Origin: Chromatium okenii
GTDB taxonomy: Bacteria; Pseudomonadota; Gammaproteobacteria; Chromatiales; Chromatiaceae
DNA length: 64,000 nucleotides
Assembly (NCBI RefSeq): GCF_016583745.1
Contig: NZ_NRRQ01000017.1
Location: forward strand, 1 to 64,000
Reading direction: 5' to 3'
The translations under genes were made by a program, and so were the position numbers. How positions within the stretch are numbered: the first letter of the stretch is position 1; the number at the start of each line of letters is the position of its first letter. The notes below the pieces were generated by a model that worked only from the letters and a program-made list of their open reading frames with translations, ran no database searches and was not told where the DNA came from. Below are positions 1 through 7,501 of the stretch, piece by piece.

Positions 1-196
1 ATACTTAACTGAACTGTCTTCTTCACGTCTTAAGAAATTCAAAAGTTGGTCTTCGTTGCACAGTTTCACTGTCGTAAGCTCCTACATTTTCTCTTATAGT
101 ATAGTATGTTTTGCGGATAACTATAAATATCAACACGCACTTTTCAAAATTCAACTGTGTCACAATTCACTGACAACTGACAACTCAAAAAAATCC
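1..196. other. AT-rich non-coding stretch upstream of gspH
   Basis: No gene is supported here. An open frame from position 56 runs into gspH, but its first 47 codons have no protein character and the pseudopilin leader starts at 197. Two overlapping TATAGT hexamers (95-100 and 100-105) could be a -10 element, but no clear -35 is seen. The last part (about 151-185) is made of the heptamer-type repeat found elsewhere in the window. Confidence 0.5.
151..185. repeat. heptamer-type repeat (GACAACT family), copy 1
   Basis: The stretch contains TCAACTGTGTCACAATTCAC followed by two clean copies of TGACAAC and ends just before gspH. The same words recur at about 3823, 6100, 7345-7490, 25143-25217 and 62937-63000, always at gene edges. 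Confidence 0.6.
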
Positions 197-646
197 ATGC
201 CTCGTCAAACCGGCTTCACCCTCGTTGAGCTTTTAATCGTGTTGGCGCTCGCCGCATTATTGATGAGTGCTGTGCCCGCGTTATTTTCCGCCGCCTTGCC
301 CGGTTTGGAATTAAAAGCCGCTGCCCGGCGCACCGCCGCTACTCTGCGATTGGCGCAGGAAATGGCGATCCGGCGCGGCACCGTTACTGAAGTGCTGATC
401 GACGTGGAATCGCGCCAGCTCACGCTCGCCGCCGCCCGTCCCGTTACTCTGCCGGCAAGTCTCACCCTGCAATTGGAAATCGCCGCCCGCGATTTGCAAG
501 ATGACCAACGCGGGATCATCCGCTTTTTTCCCGACGGCACCGCCACCGGTGGGCGCATCATGCTGACGTACAACGCACACGGCTATCAGGTCGGCGTCAC
601 TTGGCTGACCGGACGCATCACCATTGCTCCTTGGACGGAACCATGA
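197..646 (+). CDS. gspH: type II secretion minor pseudopilin GspH
   Basis: About 149 residues. It is a minor pseudopilin, expected to be processed by the prepilin peptidase and to form part of the pseudopilus tip that pushes folded proteins through the outer-membrane secretin. The start at 197 gives a short basic leader ending at Gly6, then FTLVELL with the conserved Glu at mature position 5 and a hydrophobic helix to about residue 30. Order and size place it as GspH: gspI, gspJ, gspK and a gspL-like gene follow, each overlapping the previous one. The stop overlaps the next start as ATGA, so translation is probably coupled. The GspH assignment rests on order; the class-III signal is certain. 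Confidence 0.85.
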   Translation: MPRQTGFTLVELLIVLALAALLMSAVPALFSAALPGLELKAAARRTAATLRLAQEMAIRRGTVTEVLIDVESRQLTLAAARPVTLPASLTLQLEIAARDLQDDQRGIIRFFPDGTATGGRIMLTYNAHGYQVGVTWLTGRITIAPWTEP

Positions 647-1116
647 ACGCGCAGCGTCAACGCGGATTTTCACTGCTGGAGGTGCTCGTCGCCTTTGCGA
701 TTCTCGCCCTCACGCTCGGCGTGTTGCTCAACATTTTTTCTCGCGCCAGCCACAGCGCCATTCTGTCAACGCAATACAGCCAAGCAGCCGCGCTGGCAGA
801 AGCGAAACTCAACGCCATCGGGATAACGACGCCGCTTGAAGCGGGCACCTACACCGGCGAACCGGAATACGGTTTGACGTGGGAAATCAGCGTGATACCA
901 GTTGAATTCGCCAGCATCGCTCCGTTGCCAGACGCCGAAATAGTCGCGCCCACAGATGATGCCAACGCCGTGTCTACCGTCGCCACCGTCACGCCGTATC
1001 AACTCACTGCCACCATTCTGTGGCGCGAAGGCGAGCATGTGCGCCGCTTCAGTGTTGTCACCGTGCGACTGGGCACCGCCACAGATGTCGCCCCAATCGA
1101 ACCCACCGCGCCATGA
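643..1116 (+). CDS. gspI: type II secretion minor pseudopilin GspI
   Basis: About 157 residues. The start at 643 overlaps the gspH stop by ATGA and gives a leader ending at Gly8, followed by FSLLEVLVAFAILALTLGV, a typical pseudopilin N-terminal helix. The central part is a small soluble domain (AAALAEAKLNAI, GLTWEISV). GspI is known to interact with GspJ and GspK in the pseudopilus tip complex. An in-frame upstream ATG at 601 lies inside gspH and would put 14 extra residues before the leader, so it is unlikely. Confidence 0.87.
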   Translation: MNAQRQRGFSLLEVLVAFAILALTLGVLLNIFSRASHSAILSTQYSQAAALAEAKLNAIGITTPLEAGTYTGEPEYGLTWEISVIPVEFASIAPLPDAEIVAPTDDANAVSTVATVTPYQLTATILWREGEHVRRFSVVTVRLGTATDVAPIEPTAP

Positions 1117-1811
1117 ACACGCACCGGATTCCGCAGCGCGGCTTTACTTTGGTGGAATTATTGATCGCGCTGGCGCTGATTAGCCTCATCACGTTGCTGC
1201 TGTTTTCGGGTTTGCGCTTGGGCAGTCGGGCGTGGGAAGCGGTGGATGCTGCCGCCGAACGCACTACCGCCGTGCGGCTGGCGCACGGCTTTTTAACCCG
1301 CACCTTGAGCCAACTGCGCGTGACCACCGTCACGCTGGAGACCACCGCCGTGACCGTGTTTGCTGGTGATCACGACCGCCTCGAATTCGCTGCGCCATTG
1401 TCAGAACACGTCGGCAGCGGCGGGCTGTATGTGCTGCGGCTCACGCTCGAAACTCACGCAGGCACACCGATGCTGCTGGTCACGCGCTGGCTGCTGCACC
1501 CGGAAATCCTGCACGGCACCGATGATGTGCCTGCGTGGGAACCTCTCAGCGCCGATGCCGCGCCCGATCTCGCGCAGTTGCCGATTGAAATGGACGCTGC
1601 TGACGGCGCGTTTGGGCGCACGCCGCTGTTGGCAACGGTGGACACGTTCCAGCTCAGTTATTACGGCATCGCCGACGGTGAGACCGAACCGGCGTGGCGA
1701 GACGATTGGTTGGAGCAACCGCATCTGCCGCTGTTGCTGCGCATTCGCCTGACCAGCCCGACGCAAGCGTGGCCGGAGCTGGTCATCGCCCTGCCGCGAG
1801 CATCGACCTGA
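1113..1811 (+). CDS. gspJ: type II secretion minor pseudopilin GspJ
   Basis: About 232 residues. The start at 1113 (ATGA overlap with the gspI stop) gives leader MNTHRIPQRG and then FTLVELLIALALISLITLLL, the class-III signal and membrane helix. The length of over 200 residues fits GspJ, the largest of the I/J pair. Its expected role is in the tip complex with GspI and GspK. The stop overlaps the gspK start as TGATG, continuing the chain of coupled genes. A longer frame opening at 1020 lies inside gspI and is rejected. Confidence 0.87.
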   Translation: MNTHRIPQRGFTLVELLIALALISLITLLLFSGLRLGSRAWEAVDAAAERTTAVRLAHGFLTRTLSQLRVTTVTLETTAVTVFAGDHDRLEFAAPLSEHVGSGGLYVLRLTLETHAGTPMLLVTRWLLHPEILHGTDDVPAWEPLSADAAPDLAQLPIEMDAADGAFGRTPLLATVDTFQLSYYGIADGETEPAWRDDWLEQPHLPLLLRIRLTSPTQAWPELVIALPRAST

Positions 1812-2752
1812 TGCGCCCGCGCCCCAGCGCCAGCAGCACCCACCAACGCGGCATCGCGCTGATGCTGGTGCTGTGGGTATTGACCTTGCTGACGGTGATG
1901 GCAATCAGCATGACCACCACTCAGCGCGGCGAGTTGGCGCTGACGGAGCATCAGTTGGCTGCCACGCGCTTTCGTCTGCACAGCGACGCGGCGCTGGCGT
2001 ACATGGCATGGCAATTTATCCAACCCTTGCCGCAGTTGGAGCCGACCTCCGGCGTGGGCATGACCGCTGCCGATGAAGCGGCCGTTGCGGCGACGCAGTG
2101 GCTGCCGGACGGCACTCCGCACGAGTGGCAGTTTGCCGGCACCACGTTCACGATCACGGTGTTTAATGAGCAGTCGCGGGTGGCGCTGAATCACGCCTCG
2201 GCTGCGACCTTGGCGGCATTGCTGGAGGCGCTCGCGGTGCCAGAAGCGGAGGCGTTGGCAGTGGCAGATGCGCTGGTGGATTGGCGCGATGCTGACGATT
2301 TGGCGCAGCTCAATGGCGCAGAAGATGGTGATTATGAAGCGGCTGGCGCGGCTTTCGGGGCGAAAGATGAGCCATTTACGGCGTTTGAGGAATTGCGGCA
2401 GGTGCGCGGGATGACGCCGGAGCTGTATCAGCGGCTGGTGCCAGAATTGACGTTGACGGACAGTGGCGACGCGCCGGTGCTGGAGTTTGCCTCAGCAGCG
2501 GTGCTGGCGGCGACGCAGGGCATCTCGTTGATAGACGCGCAAATGCAGCAGTCCGCGCAGGTGCAGCCGCGCAGTCGCGGCGGACCGTTGTATCGCGTGC
2601 GTGTGACGGCTGCGGAGCCGGACGCCGGTCAGCAATTCGAGGCGTTATTAGAACTGACGCCCGCGCAGCCGACGCCGTATCTGGTGCATTGGCGGCGGTT
2701 TGGATGGGCAGGTGCTGCGCCGCCGCTCGTCGCAGTTGATGGTGAGCAATGA
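1811..2752 (+). CDS. gspK: type II secretion minor pseudopilin GspK
   Basis: About 313 residues. The leader ends at Gly14 and is followed by IALMLVLWVLTLLTVMA. It lacks Glu at mature position 5, which is the known signature of GspK, the pseudopilin that caps the tip. The long alpha-helical insert has the expected form (AAALAALLEALAVPEAEALAVADALVDWRDADD, then FTAFEELRQVRGMTPELYQRL), resembling helix-hairpin-helix turns of the GspK family. It starts by TGATG overlap with gspJ and its end overlaps the next ATG. The family assignment is secure from position and the missing Glu. Confidence 0.87.
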   Translation: MRPRPSASSTHQRGIALMLVLWVLTLLTVMAISMTTTQRGELALTEHQLAATRFRLHSDAALAYMAWQFIQPLPQLEPTSGVGMTAADEAAVAATQWLPDGTPHEWQFAGTTFTITVFNEQSRVALNHASAATLAALLEALAVPEAEALAVADALVDWRDADDLAQLNGAEDGDYEAAGAAFGAKDEPFTAFEELRQVRGMTPELYQRLVPELTLTDSGDAPVLEFASAAVLAATQGISLIDAQMQQSAQVQPRSRGGPLYRVRVTAAEPDAGQQFEALLELTPAQPTPYLVHWRRFGWAGAAPPLVAVDGEQ

Positions 2753-3831
2753 TGATATTTAAGGATTTTTTTAACCGATTCTCGCGCTTCCCGCTGCCCG
2801 GCGCGGGGCAGATGGCACTGCACCGGCGCTGGCGTCAGTGTGTGCCGCTGCGGTGGCGACGGGCGCTGGCGCGGCGGCATCGCCACTGGTTGCTGGATGT
2901 GCGCAGTCTCACGACGGCGCAGCAGTGGCGCGTGAGTGGTGAGGAACAGACGCTGCTGGGCGAGCTTGATCTGAGCGCCAGCGCGGACTGGTCAGCGCAG
3001 TTCAAACCTGAGCCACGGGCGTTGCCAATCCAAACGGTGTTACGGCTGCCGACGGCTGCGGTCTTAACGCGGCATGTCTCGCTGCCGGCACAGGTGCGCA
3101 GCAATTTGGCGCAAGTGGTGCTGCACGAGCTGGATCGGCTGTCGCCATTTCAGGCGCACGAGGTGTTTTTTGCATATCGGCTGCTGCCGACTGCGCCAGC
3201 GGCACTGCGGTTGACGCTGGAGCTGGCGCTGTGTCGGCGCGATCAGGTCACGGGATGGTTGACGCCGTTGGCAACTGCCGGAGCGCCCGTTGCTTGCGTG
3301 ACGTGGCCGGGCGCGTGGGCGGAGGCCAATCTGTTGCCAGTGGCGGAGCGTCCGCAGCGTCGTTCGCACGTCACGCTGACGCACGGTTTGCTGGTGCTCA
3401 CGGCGGTGCTGGCGCTGGCTGGGATATTTAGTCCGTTATGGCAATTGCAGCATCAGGTGGCGATGGTGGATGCCGAATTACGGCGGGTGCGGGAGCAGGC
3501 GGTGATGGTTGACACGCTGCGGCAGGAGTTGGAACGCGCCCGCGAGCGCAGCACGGTGTTATTGCGGCAGCAACGGGCGCAGCCATCGCTGTTGGAATTG
3601 TTGCGCGAATTAACGGAACGCTTGCCCGATGACACTTGGATTCAGACGTTGGAATATAGCGACGGTCACGCTGAGGTGCGGGGCGAGTCGGGGCAAGCGA
3701 CGGCGTTAATTGCAATTTTGGAGCAAGCGCCGCACTTCGAGGAGGTGACATTTAAGTCACCAGTGACACGCATCGCCCGCACTGGCAAGGAGCGTTTTAA
3801 CCTGTCCTTGCGCGTTCTCACCGACAACTGA
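2749..3831 (+). CDS. gspL: GspL-like protein with PilN domain (inner-membrane platform of type II secretion)
   Basis: 360 residues. The N-terminal half looks like the GspL/PilM actin-like fold (residues about 45-200, with LPIQTVLRLPTAAVLTRHVSLP). One membrane helix follows at about 212-232, then a coiled coil and a PilN-type periplasmic domain (about 275-355, RLPDDTWIQTLEYSDGHAEV). GspL links the secretion ATPase to the inner-membrane complex. It starts within the gspK stop region (AATGATG). No gspM follows; relA begins 44 bases later, so the operon ends here. The last codons and stop (…TDN, TGA) lie inside a heptamer repeat. The symbol is by position; a PilN name would also be defensible. 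Confidence 0.75.
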   Translation: MMIFKDFFNRFSRFPLPGAGQMALHRRWRQCVPLRWRRALARRHRHWLLDVRSLTTAQQWRVSGEEQTLLGELDLSASADWSAQFKPEPRALPIQTVLRLPTAAVLTRHVSLPAQVRSNLAQVVLHELDRLSPFQAHEVFFAYRLLPTAPAALRLTLELALCRRDQVTGWLTPLATAGAPVACVTWPGAWAEANLLPVAERPQRRSHVTLTHGLLVLTAVLALAGIFSPLWQLQHQVAMVDAELRRVREQAVMVDTLRQELERARERSTVLLRQQRAQPSLLELLRELTERLPDDTWIQTLEYSDGHAEVRGESGQATALIAILEQAPHFEEVTFKSPVTRIARTGKERFNLSLRVLTDN

Positions 3832-3843
3832 CAACCGCCAACT
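3823..3843. repeat. heptamer-type repeat, copy 2 (forms the gspL stop)
   Basis: GACAACTGACAACCGCCAAC spans the 3' end of gspL. The TGA stop of gspL (3829-3831) is the TGA inside the repeat. Confidence 0.65.
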
Positions 3844-3875
3844 TTTTCCCGCCATCATCGTCTTTCTCAAAACAC

Positions 3876-6089
3876 ATGGTCACATCTACCGGCAATCTTC
3901 CCGACGCCACGACGACTGACGAGGGCGCAATTCACCACTGGCTGACGCAGTTAGCCCCGCATTATCCCGCCGAGGCGCTGACGCAGATCAGCGCGGCCTG
4001 CGCGGTGCTGATCGCGCACGAGGGCAATCGTCGTCTCGATACCGGCGAGCGTCACGTCCGCCATGTTCTGTCAACCGCCGACATCTTGGTCAAGCTCCAA
4101 ATGGATGCGGAAACCGTTGTCGCTGCGCTGCTCAACGGCTGCCTCAATCATCCCGATTTAACCGCTACCGCGCTGCAAACGCAGTTTGGTAGCGGCATCG
4201 CCCGCATGGTCGGCGATCTTGCTCGCATCGGTCAGCTTGCCAATGTGGACGCGATCATCGCCGCCAAAGATCAAGAAGAGCATGAGGAAAATCTGCGGCG
4301 GCTGCTGTTGGGCATTGCTGAGGATGTGCGGGTGGTGCTGGTGGTGCTCGCCGAGCGGATGCACCTGATGCGGGCGATCAAAACGCTGGAGCCGGAGCGT
4401 CGCGCCAAGCTGGCGCGTGATACCCAGCGCGTCTATGCCCCGCTCGCCAATCGGCTCGGCATCTGGCAAATCAAGTGGGAATTGGAAGATTTGAGCCTGC
4501 GTTATTTGCAACCTGATGAATATAAACGGATTGCAAATTTGCTGGTGGAGCGCCGCGCCGAGCGGGAGCATTACATCGCGGCGGTGCTCGACATTCTGCG
4601 CACGGCATTTGCGGAGGCGGGAATTGAGGCTGAAATCACCGGTCGCCCCAAACATATTTACAGCATCTGGAAAAAGATGCGCCGTAAAGCCGTTGATATT
4701 GAAGAGATTTTCGATTTACGGGCGGTGCGGATTTTGGTGCCGAGCGTCGCCGATTGTTATGCCGCACTCGGGCTGGTTCACGGACGTTGGCGGCATATTC
4801 CCAAAGAATTTGATGATTACATCGCCACACCGAAGGGCAATTTTTATCAATCGCTGCATACCGCCGTGATCGGTCCGGAAGATAAACCGCTGGAGGTGCA
4901 AATTCGCACGCACGACATGCACCGCCACGCGGAATTCGGGGTGGCGGCGCATTGGGCGTACAAAGAAGCGAAAGGTCACGATGCTGCGTTTCAGCGCCGC
5001 GTGGTGTGGATGCGCAATTGGCTGGAGTTGAAAAACGAGGGCGAGCGCAGCGACGGCATCTTGCAGCGGTTTAAGTCTGAATTTGAGCCGGTTCATATTT
5101 ATGTGCTCACGCCGCAGGCGAAGGTGATTGAGCTGCCGAAGGGCGCGACGCCGTTGGATTTTGCTTACGCGATTCATTCTGAGATCGGCAATCGCTGTCG
5201 CGGGGCGCGGGTCAATGATCGAATTGTGCCGCTCAATCAAACGCTGACCAGCGGCGATAAAGTGGAAATTTTGACCCAAAACAATGCGATGCCGAGCCGG
5301 GATTGGCTCAGTCCGCATCATGGCTATTTGGTGACGGCGCGGGCGCGGAATCGGGTGCGGCAGTGGTTCAAACAGCAGCATTTTGAGCAACACGTTCAAG
5401 ACGGGCGCACCGCGTTGGGGCTGGAGCTGGCGCGGCTGGGGATTGCGGACAAGTTGCGGCTGGACGAGCTGGCGACCAAGTTTAATTTCCGGCGCGGTGA
5501 CGATGTGCTGGCGGCGATTGGCTGCGGTGATCTCGCGGTCGGGCAGGTCGCCCGCCAAGTAGGTGAGCCGAAGGTGGTGGAAACGCCGCTGCTGCGGCCG
5601 GCGGTGAAAGCCAAAACCACTGCGGCAGCAAAATCCGCTGGCAATGATGTGGTGGTTGAGGGCGTGGACGATTTGCTCACGCAGTTGGCGCAGTGCTGCA
5701 AACCGGTGCCATTTGATGAGATCGTGGGTTTTGTCACACGCGGGCGCGGCGTCACCATTCATCGCCACAATTGCCCGAATATCCAGCATTTACCGGCGGC
5801 GGAGCGCGAGCGCCTGATTCAGGTGCGGTGGGCGGGGCAGCAGCCGACGGCGCTGTATCCGGTGGACATGCTGGTGATTGCGACGGATCGCAAAGGGTTG
5901 TTGCGCGATGTGTCGGCGGTGTTTGCGGATGTCGATGTGGACGTGATTGGCGTCAACACCTATTCCGAGCGCAGCACGGACTGCGCGACGATGCGCTTTT
6001 CGATTGAAATCAAAAACATGAAAAAAATCGAGCAGTTGACGAATCGGCTCCAGCAGCTTCCCGAAGTGTTGGAAGTGCGGCGCTCCTGA
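3876..6089 (+). CDS. relA: RelA-type (p)ppGpp synthetase with degenerate hydrolase domain
   Basis: 737 residues. It makes the alarmone (p)ppGpp from ATP and GTP/GDP, normally on stalled ribosomes. The N-terminal HD domain is degenerate: where active hydrolases have a HD..ED block, this protein reads AALLNGCLNH (residues 83-92), so hydrolysis is not expected. The synthetase domain carries EFDDY (311-315), the acidic motif of RelA rather than the RFKD of SpoT/Rel. Then come a TGS domain (HIYVLTPQAKVIELPKGATP), a CC…HRHNC zinc-finger-like segment and a C-terminal ACT domain (ATDRKGLLRDVSAVF). It implies a separate SpoT elsewhere to degrade ppGpp. It converges with hypA, leaving only 15 bases between stops. 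Confidence 0.93.
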   Translation: MVTSTGNLPDATTTDEGAIHHWLTQLAPHYPAEALTQISAACAVLIAHEGNRRLDTGERHVRHVLSTADILVKLQMDAETVVAALLNGCLNHPDLTATALQTQFGSGIARMVGDLARIGQLANVDAIIAAKDQEEHEENLRRLLLGIAEDVRVVLVVLAERMHLMRAIKTLEPERRAKLARDTQRVYAPLANRLGIWQIKWELEDLSLRYLQPDEYKRIANLLVERRAEREHYIAAVLDILRTAFAEAGIEAEITGRPKHIYSIWKKMRRKAVDIEEIFDLRAVRILVPSVADCYAALGLVHGRWRHIPKEFDDYIATPKGNFYQSLHTAVIGPEDKPLEVQIRTHDMHRHAEFGVAAHWAYKEAKGHDAAFQRRVVWMRNWLELKNEGERSDGILQRFKSEFEPVHIYVLTPQAKVIELPKGATPLDFAYAIHSEIGNRCRGARVNDRIVPLNQTLTSGDKVEILTQNNAMPSRDWLSPHHGYLVTARARNRVRQWFKQQHFEQHVQDGRTALGLELARLGIADKLRLDELATKFNFRRGDDVLAAIGCGDLAVGQVARQVGEPKVVETPLLRPAVKAKTTAAAKSAGNDVVVEGVDDLLTQLAQCCKPVPFDEIVGFVTRGRGVTIHRHNCPNIQHLPAAERERLIQVRWAGQQPTALYPVDMLVIATDRKGLLRDVSAVFADVDVDVIGVNTYSERSTDCATMRFSIEIKNMKKIEQLTNRLQQLPEVLEVRRS

Positions 6090-6099
6090 TTGGTTGAGT

Positions 6100-6118
6100 A
6101 GTTGTCAGTTGGCAGTCG
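6100..6118. repeat. heptamer-type repeat, copy 3 (forms the hypA stop)
   Basis: GTTGTCAGTTGGCAGTC lies between relA and hypA and runs into the hypA 3' end. Read on the minus strand it gives the last hypA codons (…ACT GCC AAC) and its TGA stop. Confidence 0.6.
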
Positions 6119-6467
6119 AATCCGACTGCGTCATTTCCACCTGCGCGAGCAGTAGCTCATCACCACTCAGCAACTGCGTGGTCACACTTCCACATGCGCC
6201 ACAACTCAAGCGATTTGCCGTTGCTGGCGTGACTGCGCCGCAGTCCAAACAGGTCACGCGAATCGGCGTGGTCTCAATCACCAATTCCGCGTGTTCCGCA
6301 CAGGTACCGAGCGCCGCCAGCGGGTAGGCATGTTGTAACAGCGTCGCCTCCACGCCGGCTAACGGGCCAATGATGAGGCGGATGCGCGTGACCTGCGTGG
6401 CGCTGTGTTGGATTGCCAACTGTTCTACTTGGGTGAGTAGCGCCTGACATAAGGATAATTCGTGCAT
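6105..6467 (-). CDS. hypA: hydrogenase maturation nickel chaperone HypA
   Basis: 120 residues from the ATG at 6467, which gives the family's invariant N-terminus MHELSLCQ; its second residue, His2, is the known nickel ligand. The C-terminal half has a zinc knuckle of two CxxC pairs (CLDCG and CGACG). HypA delivers nickel to the [NiFe]-hydrogenase large subunit, usually with HypB. The gene stands alone here, with relA on one side and moeB on the other, so its partners must be elsewhere. Nine further in-frame codons upstream are not needed. The final …STAN and stop come from a dispersed repeat. Confidence 0.9.
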   Translation of the reverse strand: MHELSLCQALLTQVEQLAIQHSATQVTRIRLIIGPLAGVEATLLQHAYPLAALGTCAEHAELVIETTPIRVTCLDCGAVTPATANRLSCGACGSVTTQLLSGDELLLAQVEMTQSDSTAN

Positions 6468-6584
6468 GACAAGGTTCCTTGTGGGCGTCAAGCGAGGGCT
6501 TTAAGTGCCGCTGTTTGCAGGCTTTTTTAGGCCTATCGTTTCGCATAGACTGCAAAAATAAGCATTTCACTGATATTGATACCG

Positions 6585-7340
6585 ATGACTGATGACCAAT
6601 TGCTGCGCTACAGCCGCCAAATGTTATTGCCCAGCTTGGGCGTTGCTGGCCAACAACGCCTCGCCGCAGCGCGGGTGCTGATTGTCGGCTTGGGCGGTTT
6701 GGGATCGCCAGTGGCGATGTATCTCGCCGCCGCTGGCGTGGGACGCTTGCTGCTGGCAGATGGCGATCACGTCGATTTATCCAACTTGCACCGCCAAATC
6801 CTTCACCCCACCGCCCACGTCGGGCTGACAAAAACGGAGTCGGCGCGACGGACGCTGGCGGCGCTCAATCCTGACGTTGAATTGATACCGCTGGCAACGA
6901 CGCTGACGGCGGAGACCTTGCCGCAGTGGGTAACGCAGGTGGATGTGGTATTGGATTGCAGCGACAACTTCGCCACCCGTTTTGCGATCAATGCCGCCTG
7001 CAACGCCGCCCGCGTGCCGTTGATTTCTGGGGCGGCGCTGCGGTTAGAAGGACAGGTGACTGCGTTTTCTGGGCAGCCGGGCGATCCTTGTTATCGTTGT
7101 TTATTTCCCGATGGCGCTGACTATGCGGGCGACACCTGCGCAACTAATGGCATCTTGCCGCCGCTGGTAGGCATTATTGGCGGAATGCAGGCGACCGAGG
7201 CGCTCAAACTGCTCACTGGCATCGGCACGCCGCTGTTTGGGCGCTTGCTGCTGCTGGATGTGGCAACCATGAGCTGGCGCAGCTTGCGTTTGCGGGCTGA
7301 TCCAGCCTGTCCCGTGTGCGGACAGCGCCGCTTGAATTAA
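6585..7340 (+). CDS. moeB: MoeB/ThiF/HesA-family adenylyltransferase
   Basis: 251 residues from ATG 6585. It is an E1-like enzyme that adenylates the C-terminal glycine of a small sulfur-carrier protein (MoaD for molybdopterin, or ThiS). The sequence has the nucleotide-binding GLGGLGSP loop (about residue 35), the DGDHVDLSNLHRQILH segment, DCSDNFATRF, and two zinc CxxC pairs (CYRC and CPVC). GIIGGMQATEALKLL is typical of MoeB. Length matches MoeB (about 250). No rhodanese domain is present. ThiF or a HesA-like enzyme cannot be excluded. It is transcribed away from hypA across a gap of about 117 bases. An alternative TTG start lies at 6576. Confidence 0.82.
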   Translation: MTDDQLLRYSRQMLLPSLGVAGQQRLAAARVLIVGLGGLGSPVAMYLAAAGVGRLLLADGDHVDLSNLHRQILHPTAHVGLTKTESARRTLAALNPDVELIPLATTLTAETLPQWVTQVDVVLDCSDNFATRFAINAACNAARVPLISGAALRLEGQVTAFSGQPGDPCYRCLFPDGADYAGDTCATNGILPPLVGIIGGMQATEALKLLTGIGTPLFGRLLLLDVATMSWRSLRLRADPACPVCGQRRLN

Positions 7341-7344
7341 ATAC

Positions 7345-7490
7345 GCAGTTAGCAATTGGCAGTTAAACAACTAAAAAAAGATCATTGACTGCCAATTCGT
7401 TTTAATCGTCTTATTAAAAAAATAACTACTCACTTTTGATTCATTTTACTGCTTTGATTCATTTCACTTCCAACTGAACACTGCCAATTG
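7345..7490. repeat. degenerate heptamer-type repeats and a direct repeat upstream of the hybrid kinase
   Basis: The gap between moeB and the kinase has diverged copies of the dispersed repeat (GCAGTTAGCAATTGGCAG, GACTGCCAATT, AACTGAACACTGCCAATTG). It also has a direct repeat TTTGATTCATTT at 7435-7446 and 7453-7464, spaced 18 bases start to start. The direct repeat could be an operator, but no regulator is indicated. Confidence 0.4.
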
Positions 7491-7501
7491 AAAACTTCTT
7501 T

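Noticed and set aside
56-196. N-terminal extension of gspH to position 56
   Set aside because: It would place 47 residues before a class-III leader, and the DNA is AT-rich and contains the heptamer repeat.
4716-5789. 357-codon minus-strand frame opposite relA
   Set aside because: Antisense of relA, with no family resemblance and no ribosome site. The RelA frame has clear motifs over the same span.
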